A DNA stretch of 64,000 bases from the NCBI GenBank assembly GCA_013398955.1, contig VWPU01011693.1, forward strand, positions 1 through 64,000, written 5' to 3'. Shown here one piece after another: positions 36,501 to 48,300 of the stretch. Position 1 is the first letter of the stretch. Each line of letters begins with the position of its first letter. The DNA comes from Callaeas wilsoni. Taxonomy: Eukaryota > Chordata > Aves > Passeriformes > Callaeidae. Position numbers and translations under genes: made by a program. A model generated the notes under the pieces. It was not told where the DNA came from. It did not search any database and saw nothing but the letters and a program-made list of their open reading frames with translations.

Positions 36501-39500
36501 AAATTACATCCTTTTTTTTAGCAGATTGTAACAAACTGACCCTTAATTGGTCTGAGCACACAAAGGTGCCAGTGGGAAGGAGAGGTTCGCTCACAGGACG
36601 TTCACCCTGTGCAAACAGCTGCACAAGCAGCACCATAACATTGCCACCATCATTTTTTTTTAAAGCAACAGAAGCAAAGGTTAATTGCTTGCATTTACTT
36701 CACAGTTCAAAGTGACCTCATACAAAAGATTTCGCCTAACAGCTGCTTGAACTTTACAGCCTGAAATTTCATACCATTTGTTGGAATTACCTTTTAATTA
36801 GTCCTTTGGGGTTATATGTGGTGTTTATTGATTAATCCTTCAGCAGCTGTTTTTAAATAACAGAGTAATTACCTGTGTTGGGTAGCCCAGTCACACTCCA
36901 CCATTCCCTCACCCTCCTTTTGCAGTGTTGGGGGGGGACAGCAGCACAGAGCCAAAGTGTAGAGAGAGGAGGAGAAAGATCTTCAAGCTGCTGCCTATTT
37001 CGGTAGCCCCACAAGTAGAAGTATTGCTTGTTCAGCACAAAACACTGAGCCTAAATTACTATTCCCCATGGAGAGTCAGGCTTTTTAGATTTGGTGCTCT
37101 CCTTTTCCTAATATGGCTGCAACTGTGGCTTGGGCTGGCATCACCACCTTCCTGTCCCCACTTCCCACCTCTCTCATGGGACAACCAAACAGAAGATTGC
37201 AGTACCATGGTTGGTGCCATCAGCCCCAGAGGACTGTGGTAAGAGCTTAAAACAGCTATACTTTTGTTACTTCTTGTGTCAGCAGAGAAAATAAATGCAA
37301 GGTTCTGTCATGCTGGACACTGGAAAACCAGTCTTTTCCTGAGCAAAGCAGTTGAAGTAGGAAGAGCAAGGAGACCATGGAGGGAGTGGGGATTGTAAGG
37401 ACAGGGCAGGGGACATGCAGTGGCAGTCTAGACTGTGACAGCATGACTGCTGCAAAGGGAAGCAGCACCAGAGAGGGCCCCCACAAAAGGCATCGTCAAA
37501 TATCACCCTCCTGTGCATGTGCAGTCATTTTGTGCCCAGGTGGACCTGCAAGGAGCTACGAGGCAACACAGAATTGGGTTTTATAGACTTTCCTCACACG
37601 TCTTCATCAGGGAATGGCTTTTGGCTGCTGTTTGCTGCTTGGCCCTCCCAGCTCCCACTGAACTTGAGGAAGCACATGCTTCTGGAGGATCCCCACACTT
37701 CAGCCTGTTTTTGTTTTTGTTGCCTTCCAACACTGCTATGGGGGAGAATTTTCTGGGATCCAGTGAGCCTCTCTGTTCATTCCTCCTCCACCCCCTACCA
37801 CTTCAGCTCAACTCCTCCAGGTCCACCAGACGGCATGGTTTGCCTTCAGTGAGCTCCCTGCCCTTTCTGGACACTGTGGGAGAAAGGGAGCCTTCAATAA
37901 TTAGCACGTACCTAAATGGAAAATATAGATCCTTATCCAGATTTTGAGGCAGAAAGCAAAAAAGAGTAAGCTGACTCATATCCCATATCCCACAGTAAAG
38001 TTCAGCCAAATGCATAATTCTCTCCTCTCTCTCCTAACCTGTGATTAGTTCAACAATTTGAAAAAGATGCTGCACTTGGTGGGTTGGCAGTCAAATGTTC
38101 AAAACAGCTCTTTTGAGGTGCAGTTGTCATCCAGTCTGTAGGCAGATGCTCATTGTTGTACCAGCAATGAAATTCAGATGCATTGCAAATTTCAACCTCA
38201 GAAGCCCTATCTTATAACAAACATTGTTTTTTCCTGCTGTAGGAAATGAGTTTAAAACTGTATCTGACCTAACTGCTCAGGAAGCCAAGGCTGTGGCTTT
38301 AGGTTCTGGCAGAGATAAATTAACAGTTTTCACCACCCAGAAAAAAGGTTTTTTCCTCTTCCCTTCCATTGCTCTACCATCACACGGGAAAGTAATTCAC
38401 CTCTGTAACCCACAAAATCTTTATTCACAGATTGATTTTCCACTATTATAACAATTAACAGAGTTGACTTAACAAGAGGACCACCAGGACTGGCCCATGA
38501 TAAGCAGCAGGAGTGTGTGGCTGGGAGCACGGAATGGGGGAGAACAAAACCTTTGTTTTCCCGTTAATTTGGCTCACACCGTAAGCTGAAGCTCTGCACT
38601 GAGACACAACTACAGTGCTGTGCAGCTTGTCAACAGCCACCTCTTCCACCCCTGGGCAATTCTACCTCTCTAATAAATTTCATCTTGATAATATTGAGCA
38701 GGACTTTCCTGCTCATTAGCTGATTGATTCCTGTAACCGCTCCTGTACACAGGTGGTCAACAGGCCTCTCCTGCTCTGGAGGTAGAAACTGAATCAGAGC
38801 AGTCAAGATGTGATTTTTACTTCATGACTGCAAAGAGATAACTCAGAATGTCTAGCTCTCCATCTGCCTTCTGCACACACTCTGCCCTTATGCCCACCTG
38901 ACTAGTCAAATCTTCCTAAAGAATAGCAAGTACTTTATTAGTTCTTCTATTTCAAAGAAAAAATCAGCCCCTGTTTGCAGGGGATTAAACAAGGGCAACA
39001 TCACTGATGTTGCAAGGCTTAAATACCATTTTTTGCTCTGAAGAAAATCCTGGAAGCCTCCTCTTTGGAGTAGTATTTGGCAGGTTGTACATGGGGCATC
39101 ACCTGAATTCTGATCCACAGAGCAATAATTAGAAAAGCAGGCCAAGAGCAATTCAGGGAATCCCGCTCAAACAGCCTATCTCTAATGACACGGAAAACAC
39201 CTGCTCCTCATGGTCAGCTCAAAGGTTTGCACTGCTGCCTTCTCTCCGCTGTACTAATGGGAGGATGCCTCTGCAGAAAACAACCCATTTCGTACAAGAT
39301 AAGCCAGTATCAGGTAGGAAAGCAAAGCAGACTACTCAAGTAACTTTTAGGCTTTTTTCTTACTTTATACCAAGATGCTGTCTGGTAGGAGATTGAGGAG
39401 TCCTGAAAAACTTTACAGGGCAGCACCGCTTCCTCAGCACACCTCACAGCAACGTCTGGAATCATCACAGAAGTCCCACGGATCAAGCACCAAACTGCAA

Positions 39501-39665
39501 AGCACAGGTACACATCACCTTTAAAAGAGATTGCTTACACAATCCTTCCTGTCTTCCCGAAACATATCCCCACAAAGCAAACATGAAAGACCAGAAGGAA
39601 AAATGCAGGGCTGCCCACTTACCATTGCACAGGATGATAAGCAGAGCGCAGACTCCCAAAGACAT
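27380..39665 (-). CDS. CD83: CD83 molecule, five coding exons (gene span)
   Basis: CD83 is a type I membrane glycoprotein of activated dendritic cells, B cells and thymic epithelium. In mammals it stabilises surface MHC II and CD86. Coding exons (minus strand): 39665-39623, 39494-39364, 29750-29534, 29406-29303, 27538-27380; these total 654 nt, or 217 residues plus stop. All introns are GT-AG with phases 1, 0, 1, 0. Seen in the product: hydrophobic signal peptide (about 1-21), V-type Ig domain (about 28-130) with C33, C41, W56 and a SGTYKC motif ending at C110, stalk C132, transmembrane helix about 147-165, and a basic tail ending SSSV. N-glycosylation sequons sit at N89, N99 and N120. Similarity to mammalian CD83 is strong around SGTYKCTL and in the stalk/TM exon; the human protein is 205 residues. 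The Q103 position, where human CD83 has cysteine, and the tail are the divergent parts. No other family fits as well. Confidence 0.95.
27539..29302 (-). other. CD83: CD83 intron 4
   Basis: A 1.76-kb intron between the transmembrane exon and the tail exon. It includes an ATTA-rich, repeat-free block at 28375-28470 (GCAGCTAATTAGATATACTC) that could be regulatory. No other exon is recognised. Confidence 0.85.
29303..29406 (-). CDS. CD83: CD83 coding exon 4 (stalk and transmembrane helix)
   Basis: The acceptor is CATTTTAG|GTTGCC and the donor ACCTGT|GTAAGT. Residues 131-165 (GCPGTEEDKLKKYKGELF, then a hydrophobic stretch ending FFTC). C132 matches the human membrane-proximal cysteine (C129), which is reported to mediate dimerisation. 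The hydrophobic run from about 147 to 163 is the membrane anchor. Confidence 0.95.
29534..29750 (-). CDS. CD83: CD83 coding exon 3 (second half of Ig V domain)
   Basis: The acceptor is TGTTTTTCAG|ATGGC and the donor CACAG|GTACAG. Residues 59-130 plus one base. This exon carries the most diagnostic block: NDTSFSLRIKNATSQNSGTY followed by KCTL, parallel to the human stretch ending SGTYRCTL. C110 is the F-strand cysteine. Sequons are at N89, N99 and N120. The in-frame ATG at the exon start is not a translation start. Confidence 0.95.
32598..32617 (+). repeat. A20 homopolymer
   Basis: Twenty consecutive A, followed after GCAC by nine more A. It lies in CD83 intron 2. I see no retrogene or SINE body upstream, so it reads as a simple repeat, though it could be the tail of an unrecognised retroposed piece. 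Confidence 0.9.
33534..34005 (+). mobile_element. CR1 LINE fragment, 3' part of ORF2
   Basis: The sequence follows the avian CR1 ORF2 3' region on the plus strand. It begins near GTGAGGTGATCC, continues through the segment for 'three-prime' ORF2 (CTGGAGTGCTGGGTTCAGTG at 33580 onward), and has the block near 33900 (TGTGGGGGTGGTTGAACACT) that precedes the CR1 3' UTR. It stops before the usual terminal repeat. Many stops and indels show it is old and inactive. It lies inside CD83 intron 2, antisense to the gene. Confidence 0.8.
35100..35130 (+). repeat. G-rich run with quadruplex potential
   Basis: Nine G in a row, then AGGGAGGGG and, after a short spacer, GGGG. Four or more G-tracts with short loops fit the G-quadruplex pattern. 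It lies in CD83 intron 2 on the non-template strand relative to the window, so in the CD83 transcript it is a C-rich stretch. Confidence 0.7.
39364..39494 (-). CDS. CD83: CD83 coding exon 2 (end of signal peptide, first half of Ig V domain)
   Basis: The acceptor is CTTTGCAG|TTTGG and the donor AAA|GTAAGA. The exon completes V15 and runs to K58. It holds C33, C41 (the probable B-strand cysteine of the Ig fold) and the core tryptophan W56 in SWYK, matching the SWVK region of human CD83. The exon is 131 nt, which keeps phase with exon 1 and leaves phase 0. Confidence 0.93.
39623..39665 (-). CDS. CD83: CD83 coding exon 1 (start and signal peptide)
   Basis: The exon encodes residues 1-14 (MSLGVCALLIILCN) plus the first base of codon 15. 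It ends at a strong donor, G|GTAAGTGG, in phase 1. The ATG is in a fair context (AAAGCCATGT, G at -3) and starts a hydrophobic leader. A short intron of 128 bp follows. Confidence 0.92.
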
Positions 39666-39900
39666 GGCTTTTGCTGTTTTGGATCGCAGAGCAGCAGCAG
39701 CGTGCCTCTTTGCAGGATGGACTGTGAGAGCAGAGTGAAGTTGTGGCTGCTTCTAGAGTGATATTTCTGAAGGCAGACTGGGGAATCCCCCAGACTTATC
39801 TTCAGGTTCTCCGTCACAGGGAAAATCCCTACATGTATGAACCAAGGCTCCTCCCCTTAAATCTGTGAGGTCACTCCCATTTCTCCAAGCACTTGCACTG
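39666..39900 (-). promoter_or_regulatory. CD83: CD83 proximal promoter and 5' UTR with two kappa-B sites
   Basis: Two sequences match the NF-kB consensus GGGRNNYYCC exactly. One is a near-palindrome, GGGGAATCCCCC, at 39780-39791; the other is GGGATTTTCCC (minus strand) at 39819-39829. They lie about 125 and 165 bp upstream of the ATG. A CRE-like TGAGGTCA lies a little further upstream, near 39866. No clear TATA box is visible; only a weak TTTAAG is present near 39858. Mammalian CD83 promoters are NF-kB driven, so the arrangement fits. The transcription start is not determined and probably lies between the kappa-B sites and the ATG. Confidence 0.7.
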
Positions 39901-42900
39901 GTAGCAACTCACCTCCCTTTTTTCTTTTTTTTCTCCCCCTCTGTATTGATCTGAACAGAGTTAAGGTTTACCAAGGGGCACTGTGGGTTGGTGTGAAGGC
40001 CATCAAAATCAGCACTGAACGAATCTCCCTTGAGTGACAAAATGTCAGGGGAAAGGGCTTGTCAGTTCAAAATCCCCTCTCAACCTTCTCTCTGCAGCTC
40101 TAACAGCATAGTGCCTGTGCAAACGTTGGCCTTATGACGTGACATTTCTGAAACCACATTTAAGACCTCAGGTCACAGCACCACGGAAGCACTTTGACTT
40201 GTGGCTAAGGGCTATACAGGAGTTATAAGCATGGCTGAGCAAAACAAACTATTTCAGTAGAGTTACACATTTAACTCTGCACAGGTAGGCACACATGAGG
40301 TAGAACATCATCTCTTCTTAGCATATTTTGTCATTTTCAAGACAAACAAAGGCATCTGGAGTGACATAACTTTACAAATTATATGCTGGAAAATTTAATC
40401 ATGGAAAAAAGTCAAGGCAGCTCCCAGAAGAGGAACCATTTGGACATCCCCTCTAGATATCTGGAGGGGGGAGGGGAAAACCTTTCCCTGTGATCTGTGA
40501 GAGCTGTTTCCCCCTGGAGAATTTTTGAGGAAGTCCGAGGCTGATCACAGAAACATTTACAAATCCTGAAACTGAAAGTTGCTGATGTTATTTTTGGAAA
40601 ACACTTGTGGCTGCTGTGTTTAGGCTACTGAGATCATGATGAAGAGAAGCTATTTAGGAGGGGAGAGTTGAGATTTGATGGGTGGAGAATGTACGGTCAG
40701 CCCCTTTTGTAAACCAGGGTTCTGGAAGCCACTCTAGTCTGGTCACCCTAAATCCAAATCATCTCTAGAAAACTTTGTGAGGAGAAGTCAGTTTGACAAG
40801 TCCTCACCATGCTAAAGTCCTACTCAGATGGGTAAATGCTGTGGGTGGGTAACACTTTTGGAAACTCCAATCTGTTCTGTGAAGAAAGTCAGACAGCAAT
40901 TTCACTGGGGGCCTCACTGTTGAAATAGTCCACTTATTTTTAAAGCTTTTTGTTTATATCTTCATTGACCATAATGGTAAATATAACAGGCTCTAAGCTT
41001 TATTTTTCTCCTTGTGTTTTCTGGTGTCAAGGACCAGGACCTCAATCTATTACTTAAAAGGTACAAGTAAAATACAGAACACAGTGGATCTCTTGAGAGT
41101 GAGAGAAAATCACTTCTTTCTCCTGTGTGAAATAGAGTCCTTGAGAAGACAGAAGTGAAAAGGGGGGCTGCTAAAGGAAATCTTAGAGAGAAGAGGGCTC
41201 CAGTTAATATATTTCACATCTGTTCTTCACTAAAATGATGACTTTTCTGCCCCCATGAGTCAGTCACGCACCAAGCCCATCTCCAAGAAGGGCACTCAGC
41301 TTTCACCCAAGGGCCTCTTTCTGTGAGTCCTGCAGAGCTACATGTTTACCCTTCATAAACACATCAAGAGGCGAAACCTTTCTCTGTCTCCCTTTTCAGG
41401 ATGAGGAAGGCCCCCGTGACCAAGCCACAGCAAGCTCCTGCCCTGACTGTGGGTCAGCCCACAGCAATCCTTCCCCTGGTGGCCTGGCCAGCAGCAGCCT
41501 GGGGGGCTGTGGCAAGCCTGAGTCTGGGGTCACAAGTTTGCCCACACAGAAGTGCACTGAAGCTAAGTGTAAAGGGTCAGGCTTCAGCACTGGGAAATGT
41601 ACATGCCACACACACTTGCCAAGGTGATGTTAAACAGCATTCTTCCTCAATTAGTTAAAATACAGGACTCTTAAAAAAACACACAAGTTTTCCCTCCAGG
41701 ACAGGCATAACATCAAGCAAAACAGCCCTTTTCCTCCAGAAGTATTTGCAAGCTCAGCTGCTGTTCCACAGCAGCACTATGTGAGGCAGGAGAGCAAGAT
41801 ATAAAAAACAAAAGCTGAAACTCCCTTTGCTAGGGAAGGAGAAATAATTTGGTTTCTAAACTTTCCCTGGTAGGGATTTTTTTCTTTAGGGAAACTTTGA
41901 ACAGGGCTGTACTTTCCATCCTAAATTTTAATATCCTTTCTATGGTTTCAAAGATCAAGTCTATTGTCTCCAGAGCCCTGGAACCTGCTTTGAGTTTCAC
42001 TGAGCAGTGGAAGCAATGGGAGCTCTGCAGCACAGGTCTGGGTGTGGAAGCGAAGAGATAGTGATTGCCTGTCAGCCTTCTCCATGAGAAACAGATCCAC
42101 ATCTTTGAGGGCCCTCATCAGGAACTGCAGGAGCTGCACAGTTATGTGAGTAAGTGGAAGTTTATTATTAAATGCGTTGTTCTGTGGACCTAATGAGACC
42201 TGCTTTTGTACAGTGTGTCCTGTTGCCTTTTGCTCTCCTTCCCTCGCCTGTTCGGCTCACTGCACCAACCGCAAGCCCTTGATCACCGAGGAAGAAGCAG
42301 CATCTGCTCTGGTGAGTCCAGAGCCGCACACGTGATGACTGACATTAGCAAGCAGTGTGTAAAACTGCTGCCTTCTGCCTACCTTTCCCTTAGCAAGGGC
42401 ACTCATTCGGATCTTCATCTTTGACCCAGCTGCTGATTTTCATGAATTTCATAGGCACTTAATTCTCTTTGAGCCTCCATCCCTCTGTCAGTTTGATAGA
42501 AAGCAGGTTCAGACCATACTGGCTGATAGACAGCCAGATGGCATGATCACAGAAATTTCATTCTCTGTGGGAAATGAAGCTAGAAGCACAAGGATGTGGG
42601 ATGGATTCATAGGATAAGGTTAAAAAGTCAAGACTGTATATTTTTTTCAGTGTTGATAGAGCCTTGAGAATGCTGTTCATGGAATTGTATCCTGTTTCCT
42701 TGAACCAGGTAGGTACTGCATCCTTCAGATACTTGTGTAGTGGAGTTTTCTGATTTCTCACTCCAGTGTGTGGCTGCAAAATATATAAGAATGCTTCTTA
42801 TTTCATGTGTTTTCCCCCGGGTGTGAGTGTTCATCAGGAAGCACAGCATTTAAGAAAAAACAGAACCTTAGGTCTCTACAAGGAATACAGAGCTCTCCGC

Positions 42901-45039
42901 AATGAAGGATCAAAGGTTAAGACAAAGGTGTCAAAACAGCATTTAGCATTTTTGTCAAGCCACAGATTTTTCTGTATTTGGGATATGATTATCAAATACT
43001 GTTTGTTCCACTGCATTTAAGCTCCTGCTGTGAATAAGGTCCATCCATGTGCTTCATGTCTGTTGTGAAGCCTGTGGTGAAGGGGTTTGTTTATTTATTA
43101 CCATTATTAATCTCCTGTGCAGCAATAAAAATTGTCTGCTTCAGTTCAGCTGACAAAACTGGAAGCCTTTTGTTATATATTTTAGCAGACAACTGTTTTT
43201 TAAATAATATACTGTGTGTAACATTGCAATGTCAGCTGAAGGAACAGTCACAGAAGAATCCACAGCCACAAAAGCAGAGCAGTGATGTATTTTTAGGGGC
43301 CCAGCAGAGCTGCAGCCACAGCGTTTATTTTCCTGTCATGCTTTGATCTTGACGCTGCCCACACCAGCAAGTAAAAGCAACAGAGACTTTCCAGGCTGCA
43401 GCTAGTGAGAGGTATGTAGATTACTCACAAACTGGAGTGAGGAAAGTTTAAGGACAAGTTCTTTTCTCTGCCCCTTTATGGCAGATGTTGGGTCAGGGAC
43501 TGCCTTTGCTATTTAAACAATGATGATCCAGCAATACCGAGAAACCAAAACACTGGAACTGTGACCTGGTGGGCAACACAGAGCTTTGTACTACAGACTG
43601 CTGCTGCCAGCTCAATAAATAACACCCAATTAATTATACACAAACAGCCAGTCCTCTGAAACGCCTGGACTTTGGAGTGAGCCATTTGAGATGTGCCAGC
43701 CCTGTTTGCCAAAGTAGGAATTAGACATGTTCACATAGAAATTGGAGTGTGATCCAAAGCACAGATCCAAAATGGAGGCATCCAAAATCAGAAACCTCTT
43801 TAGGTACTGTTGGCCTGGGAATTTAGGAATTGTCTTTAAGTAAGAAGGGAGCAAGAGATTATCTCAAGTCTGTACACATGGCTGTAAGAATTAGGATAGG
43901 GCTGTACTGAAGCTGCACCTAGTCCAGCATCTTGTCTGCAGCAGCAGGCAGTGAGCTATCAGGTAGCCGAGCAGCCCAATGTGCCCTATTCAAACTGCAG
44001 TGTCCACTGGACATACACATTGAAATCTCATTTTTTTTAACAGAGTCCTGGATCCTCTTTTTTCATCAGTTTGGTAGATGATGGCTAGGTAGGTAGGCAG
44101 CTTGTGTCACCAGGCCTGGGGACATCTTGGACAGAAATCTTTGCAGATTTTAGTGTACTCTACATTGCTTGCCCTAGATGTGGGGTCATCCATGCTTCCT
44201 TCTCCAGAAGGTAAAGAGCAGATTGTTGCTCCTGACACTTCTACTCAGTTCTGCAACAGTAGTCCCCATATAGTCCCTGCATTGCAGAGGTCCTTCTTGG
44301 ATCTTGCATCTCCTTGCTACACCCAGCCAGGTATTTTATCAGAGGTCTAAAGTTCTGCATGTCTGCCCCCAAATCATGCTGTAGAAATGTTCACTGCTCC
44401 TGGTGCTCCTCTCTCTTTTCTCTTGAATGTACAACTTCCCTAGACACAGTCTATGGGACCTTTTACACTGGAAGAAATTAGGGATCCCAGTAGATCACCT
44501 TGTACTCCTAGTTGATTCAACGGCCCACCAGGAATGTAAGTCAGGAGCTCCTCCTAGGAGCAGTCTGTGCTGACAGCAAGTCTTACAGGATGCCCTGACC
44601 ATTGTGTGCCATCCAGGGACCCAGCCATGTACACACACCAACTGTGCCAAGCTGTGGCCCCTCTCCTGGCGCCTTCCAGACCTCGTTTGTTTTTTTTGAT
44701 ACCTTCCCCATCTGTGGTCCCACTGAGTCATGGGATTTCCTGATGAACTTCCCCCATCATCCCCAGCCAAAGAAAGAGGAAGCCTGGTAAAGAGCCCTGG
44801 TGACCATGGTGCCTATATTCATTCCCTTTTCCTCTGATGTCTCCCAGCACAGCATCAGTGACAACTGTCCACTGGCTCCTCAGATGACTTCAGGGTGGGG
44901 TGCATCCTCCTCTGGTTCCCTATCTGTACATTCCTGACATTTTGATATTGATCTTCCTTTCTTCTCTCCTTCGCTGTCTCCTGTGATCATTTGGCTTTCC
45001 CCAGGCCTTTCGAAGAGCATAAGGTCAGTGCAGACGTGC
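39901..45039. other. CD83 upstream flank, no further gene recognised
   Basis: This region upstream of CD83 has only short open frames. No exon of a neighbouring gene is seen. More distal CD83 regulatory sequence may lie here, but I see no repeat or site strong enough to name. Confidence 0.5.
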
Positions 45040-45390
45040 ACTGATACCTCAAACAGAATACTCGTCTAGCCTGAAGAGTTAAGGCAACTCGCCCCTACTA
45101 TGTGTAATAACTTTGTGCCTTCACCAAATTGTCTTCTCACCATATGCCCTCTTTTCCAGTTCATTTATAAATAGGTTAAACAACAGGAGCCCAAGAACAA
45201 AACCCCCTCAAGCGTCACTAAAGACCTCCCTCAAACGTGGACGATGGCCATTTACCCTCCTTTTTTAATAGGTTATTCACGTGAAGGCTTTTTCTGTTGT
45301 CCCATGGTGCCTTAATTTCTTTCAGACTCTTTACTGATGGACCTTTATGTCTTCAGAAATTGTTGCTGGGTTTCTATATGGCTGACCACA
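45040..45390 (-). mobile_element. ancient CR1/L3-type LINE remnant
   Basis: The plus strand carries the order of landmarks seen in reversed old amniote CR1/L3 copies: ATTTATAAATAGGTTAAACA, ACAGGAGCCCAAGAACA, a short CACTAAAGACCTCCCTC block, then CCTTAATTTCTTTCAGACTC. Divergence is high and both boundaries are soft; traces may continue to about 45600. Confidence 0.5.
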
Positions 45391-48300
45391 TTGTGGTTTT
45401 CATTTAACTTGCCAGAGTTTATGATCCTTTCTATTTTCCGTTCTTGGACACAACTTCTATTTTGTAAAGAAAGTCTTCTGCTTCTAATAAATTCCTTTAT
45501 CCTGCTGTTAACTGTGTCAGCTTTTCCTTTCCAAAGTCTTTGTCCATACACAGAGGAGACAGAAAATGTACTCCTACATGCTATGTTTAAGTAGCAACTA
45601 TGCAAACTTTTTAGCCTTCAGGCATCCATTTTAGCTTATTTTTAACAGAGTTCCTTGTTCTTACATAACTCTATTGCAGGGGCATTTTGAACCAGGTTCT
45701 GCATATTGCTCTGGGCTAACATAAAAGTTTCTTCTTTTGTATGCTCTTTCATGCAGAAACAGTATTTTCATTTTATGCAGCATCAATCCTCTATGTGACA
45801 TTTATCCAATGTACAAGTAGGAAATTGATACCTGCTGCTATTGTTGCATTTCTTGCTCTGTCAGCAACTCTGATCTCCCTCAGCATGTAATAGATACAGA
45901 CATTTGATTTAATACTGATATGATATGGCATATTTCTGACTTAGGCCAGGAATGTCAGGCTATATAGGTTTTGAGCTGCCTGTAAACAAAATTAGCATGT
46001 TACTTTGATTTGGCACAAATGTTTCTCTAATATATGTTATCACTTCTCTACTGCTTCTTCCTCCTCTGTCTCTTTTTTAATGCTTCGTACCTCAAATTCT
46101 AAAGCATCTGATCAACCGCCTTCTTCCCATCAAGTTTCTGTTTAAAGTCATCTTGTTTATTAGACCTCTAGCTTTCATTAAAAAATGTATCTTTCTTTTT
46201 CTCTTGCTATACTATGAGATTCTTCTTGTTTGATTATTCTTCATTCTCCCTTTTAGAGTTTCACCAAATTATTGTTATTCAGCAGAGGATAAAGTTTTCT
46301 GGACTTCCTGCTCTGAAAATGTGCCATCCTGAATCATGTTTTTAGCACCTGTCAGCTTCTCCCTTCCTTCAATCTAAAAAAAATCTCCTAATATCTTTTT
46401 AGGTGCCAGCACTGGTTTTATTTCAGTTTACCTGAATCTGACTCATGCATAGTGAAAGTTTTCCCTTTTTCTGACAAGTTCAAATCCTTTGGCTTCATCT
46501 ATTTCCTAGCCAGTCATTGACAGCTTTTCTCCGCTTCTCCCAGTTCAGCTCTGCTCATGGTATTGGAGGCATTTCAGATGAAGCTGCTGTGGAACTCCTG
46601 GCCTCCAACTTATCATCTGACTGCACCCATTTTGCCCCCTGAAACTGTCTCCTCCCTTTGCGAGGTCTTTGCTCCATACATTGTGTCCGGAGGCTCTCTC
46701 AAGCCTCCGCCAAAAGCCTGCCCAGATTTTCCACATCATCCAGCAAGCAGGTATTGCATCCAGCAGTCTAATCACCATGCAGTTCTTTTTGGTATCACAA
46801 AACCACATGGATGCATGCCTGATAGAGCATCAGTGGTCCTCTACTACTGTACGTTTCTGAAAACTAACTGCAAAAGTGAATGTGGCGTCAAGATATGAGA
46901 TCATTTCTGTCCCTCCCCCAGATATGACTGCCACTCACAGAGCCTTCCCCCGCCTCAGCAGCTTGAGATCAGCCCGGAGATAGGTCTGTTGAGTGATGAT
47001 CCTAAAGACATTGTCAGTGCATCGGTGTGTTACCCTGAAATCTTTTAGTTCAGGTGTCACGGCCTAAAGGACCAGGATGTTGGGCTAATTGCACTGGATG
47101 CACATTGTCGTTAGCTATGCATGGAAATGATTTACAGTGGCCAGTGGAGCAAACTGAGAACTCCTTGCCAACTCATTATGTAAATAGCCACTGCCGATTT
47201 ACATTAGAAGGCTTCTGACTGGCTCTGTACCCAGCTCCAGGCACAGATCCTTGAGGGAGGAGCCATTCAAATACCTAAACCGAGGAGATAGGCAAAACTC
47301 CTTCTCTGGCAGATCTCCTTTTTTGTCACCCAGCACCACTGGTCTGGAGCTGCTGTGATCCCATGGCAAGTCTTTGGTTTCTCTCTTATTCCTTGTCACT
47401 GACATCCAGAGAGGGAAAAGTGCAAGGGATGCTGGAATAAACAGCCATTGGTAACTATATACTGCTGCATGGCTTTGCCCTCTGATACATTTTGGATCTT
47501 CATTTTTTTAGGTTGGAAGGACATTTTTACAAACACTCTCATTCAACTGGCCTGAGCAGAGGCGTTACACAGGAGTCAGAAATGGTGACTTGGAAACAAG
47601 GGACCTTATACTATAAGCACTGCTGGGGTTGGAGTATGTTCATTCCTTTTGGTTACATTTCTTCTGTATACTGACAGTTGCTCCTTCGTTCTGTTTTAGC
47701 TTTCAAAGAAAAGATCTACTGCCTGAGAGCTCCACACTTGCGGAAGAAAACAAGACCCAGCAAAATGGAGAGCAGCAACACCCAACAAAGACTGTGAAGC
47801 ACCATGTGTGTAGTTGCCACTGGAACAGCAGCTCTGTGGGAGGTAGCCTAGAATGGAGCCTAGCTTGCCTGGAGGTGAGGGACAAGGACATCTAGACAAG
47901 GGAGCACACTCATGTGGGCTCCCATAAAGTCTCTGGGAACCACTTTCTTCAAAATAGTGGGACAGCGGGTTCTCCCAGACCTCAGCCCCTCATTCCTTCA
48001 GCCTAGGGCTCTGCTCACGAGCTGTCATCAGCAAAACTATTGCAACCCTGCTGCTGCACATAAGGGGTGGAAAGGGGAACCACTGTTTCTTGAGGGGGAG
48101 GCTGAGGAAACAGGTGATGACGTGGTGGGAGGATGAGCAGTGAGAAATGGAGAAATGAAAAATGGAAAGTTTTCGCTAGAGCTGTGACAAATGCAACTCC
48201 TCTAATAGAACTAGACGACAGAGTGGGCAGGGACAACTTGATGGCCTTTTAGAAGAGGAAGGAATGACAAATATGTGAAGATACTAAAGTGGCCTATGTC

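Larger units (their letters stand above)
29751..39363 (-). other. CD83: CD83 intron 2
   Basis: This intron of about 9.6 kb splits the Ig domain between strands. It contains a GC-rich block (30010-30430), an A20 run (32598-32617), a plus-strand CR1 fragment (33534-34005), a G-rich run (35100-35130) and an ATTA-rich block (36775-36880). One exact kappa-B match, GGGGCTTTCC, is at 31328-31337, but a match is expected by chance in this length. Human CD83 intron 2 is reported to hold an NF-kB/IRF enhancer; I cannot locate an equivalent with confidence. No coding exon other than those of CD83 is recognisable. Confidence 0.85.

Noticed and set aside
37513..37947. 144-codon plus-strand frame
   Set aside because: It lies in CD83 intron 2, antisense to the gene, with no motif, and another frame over the same bases is open as well.
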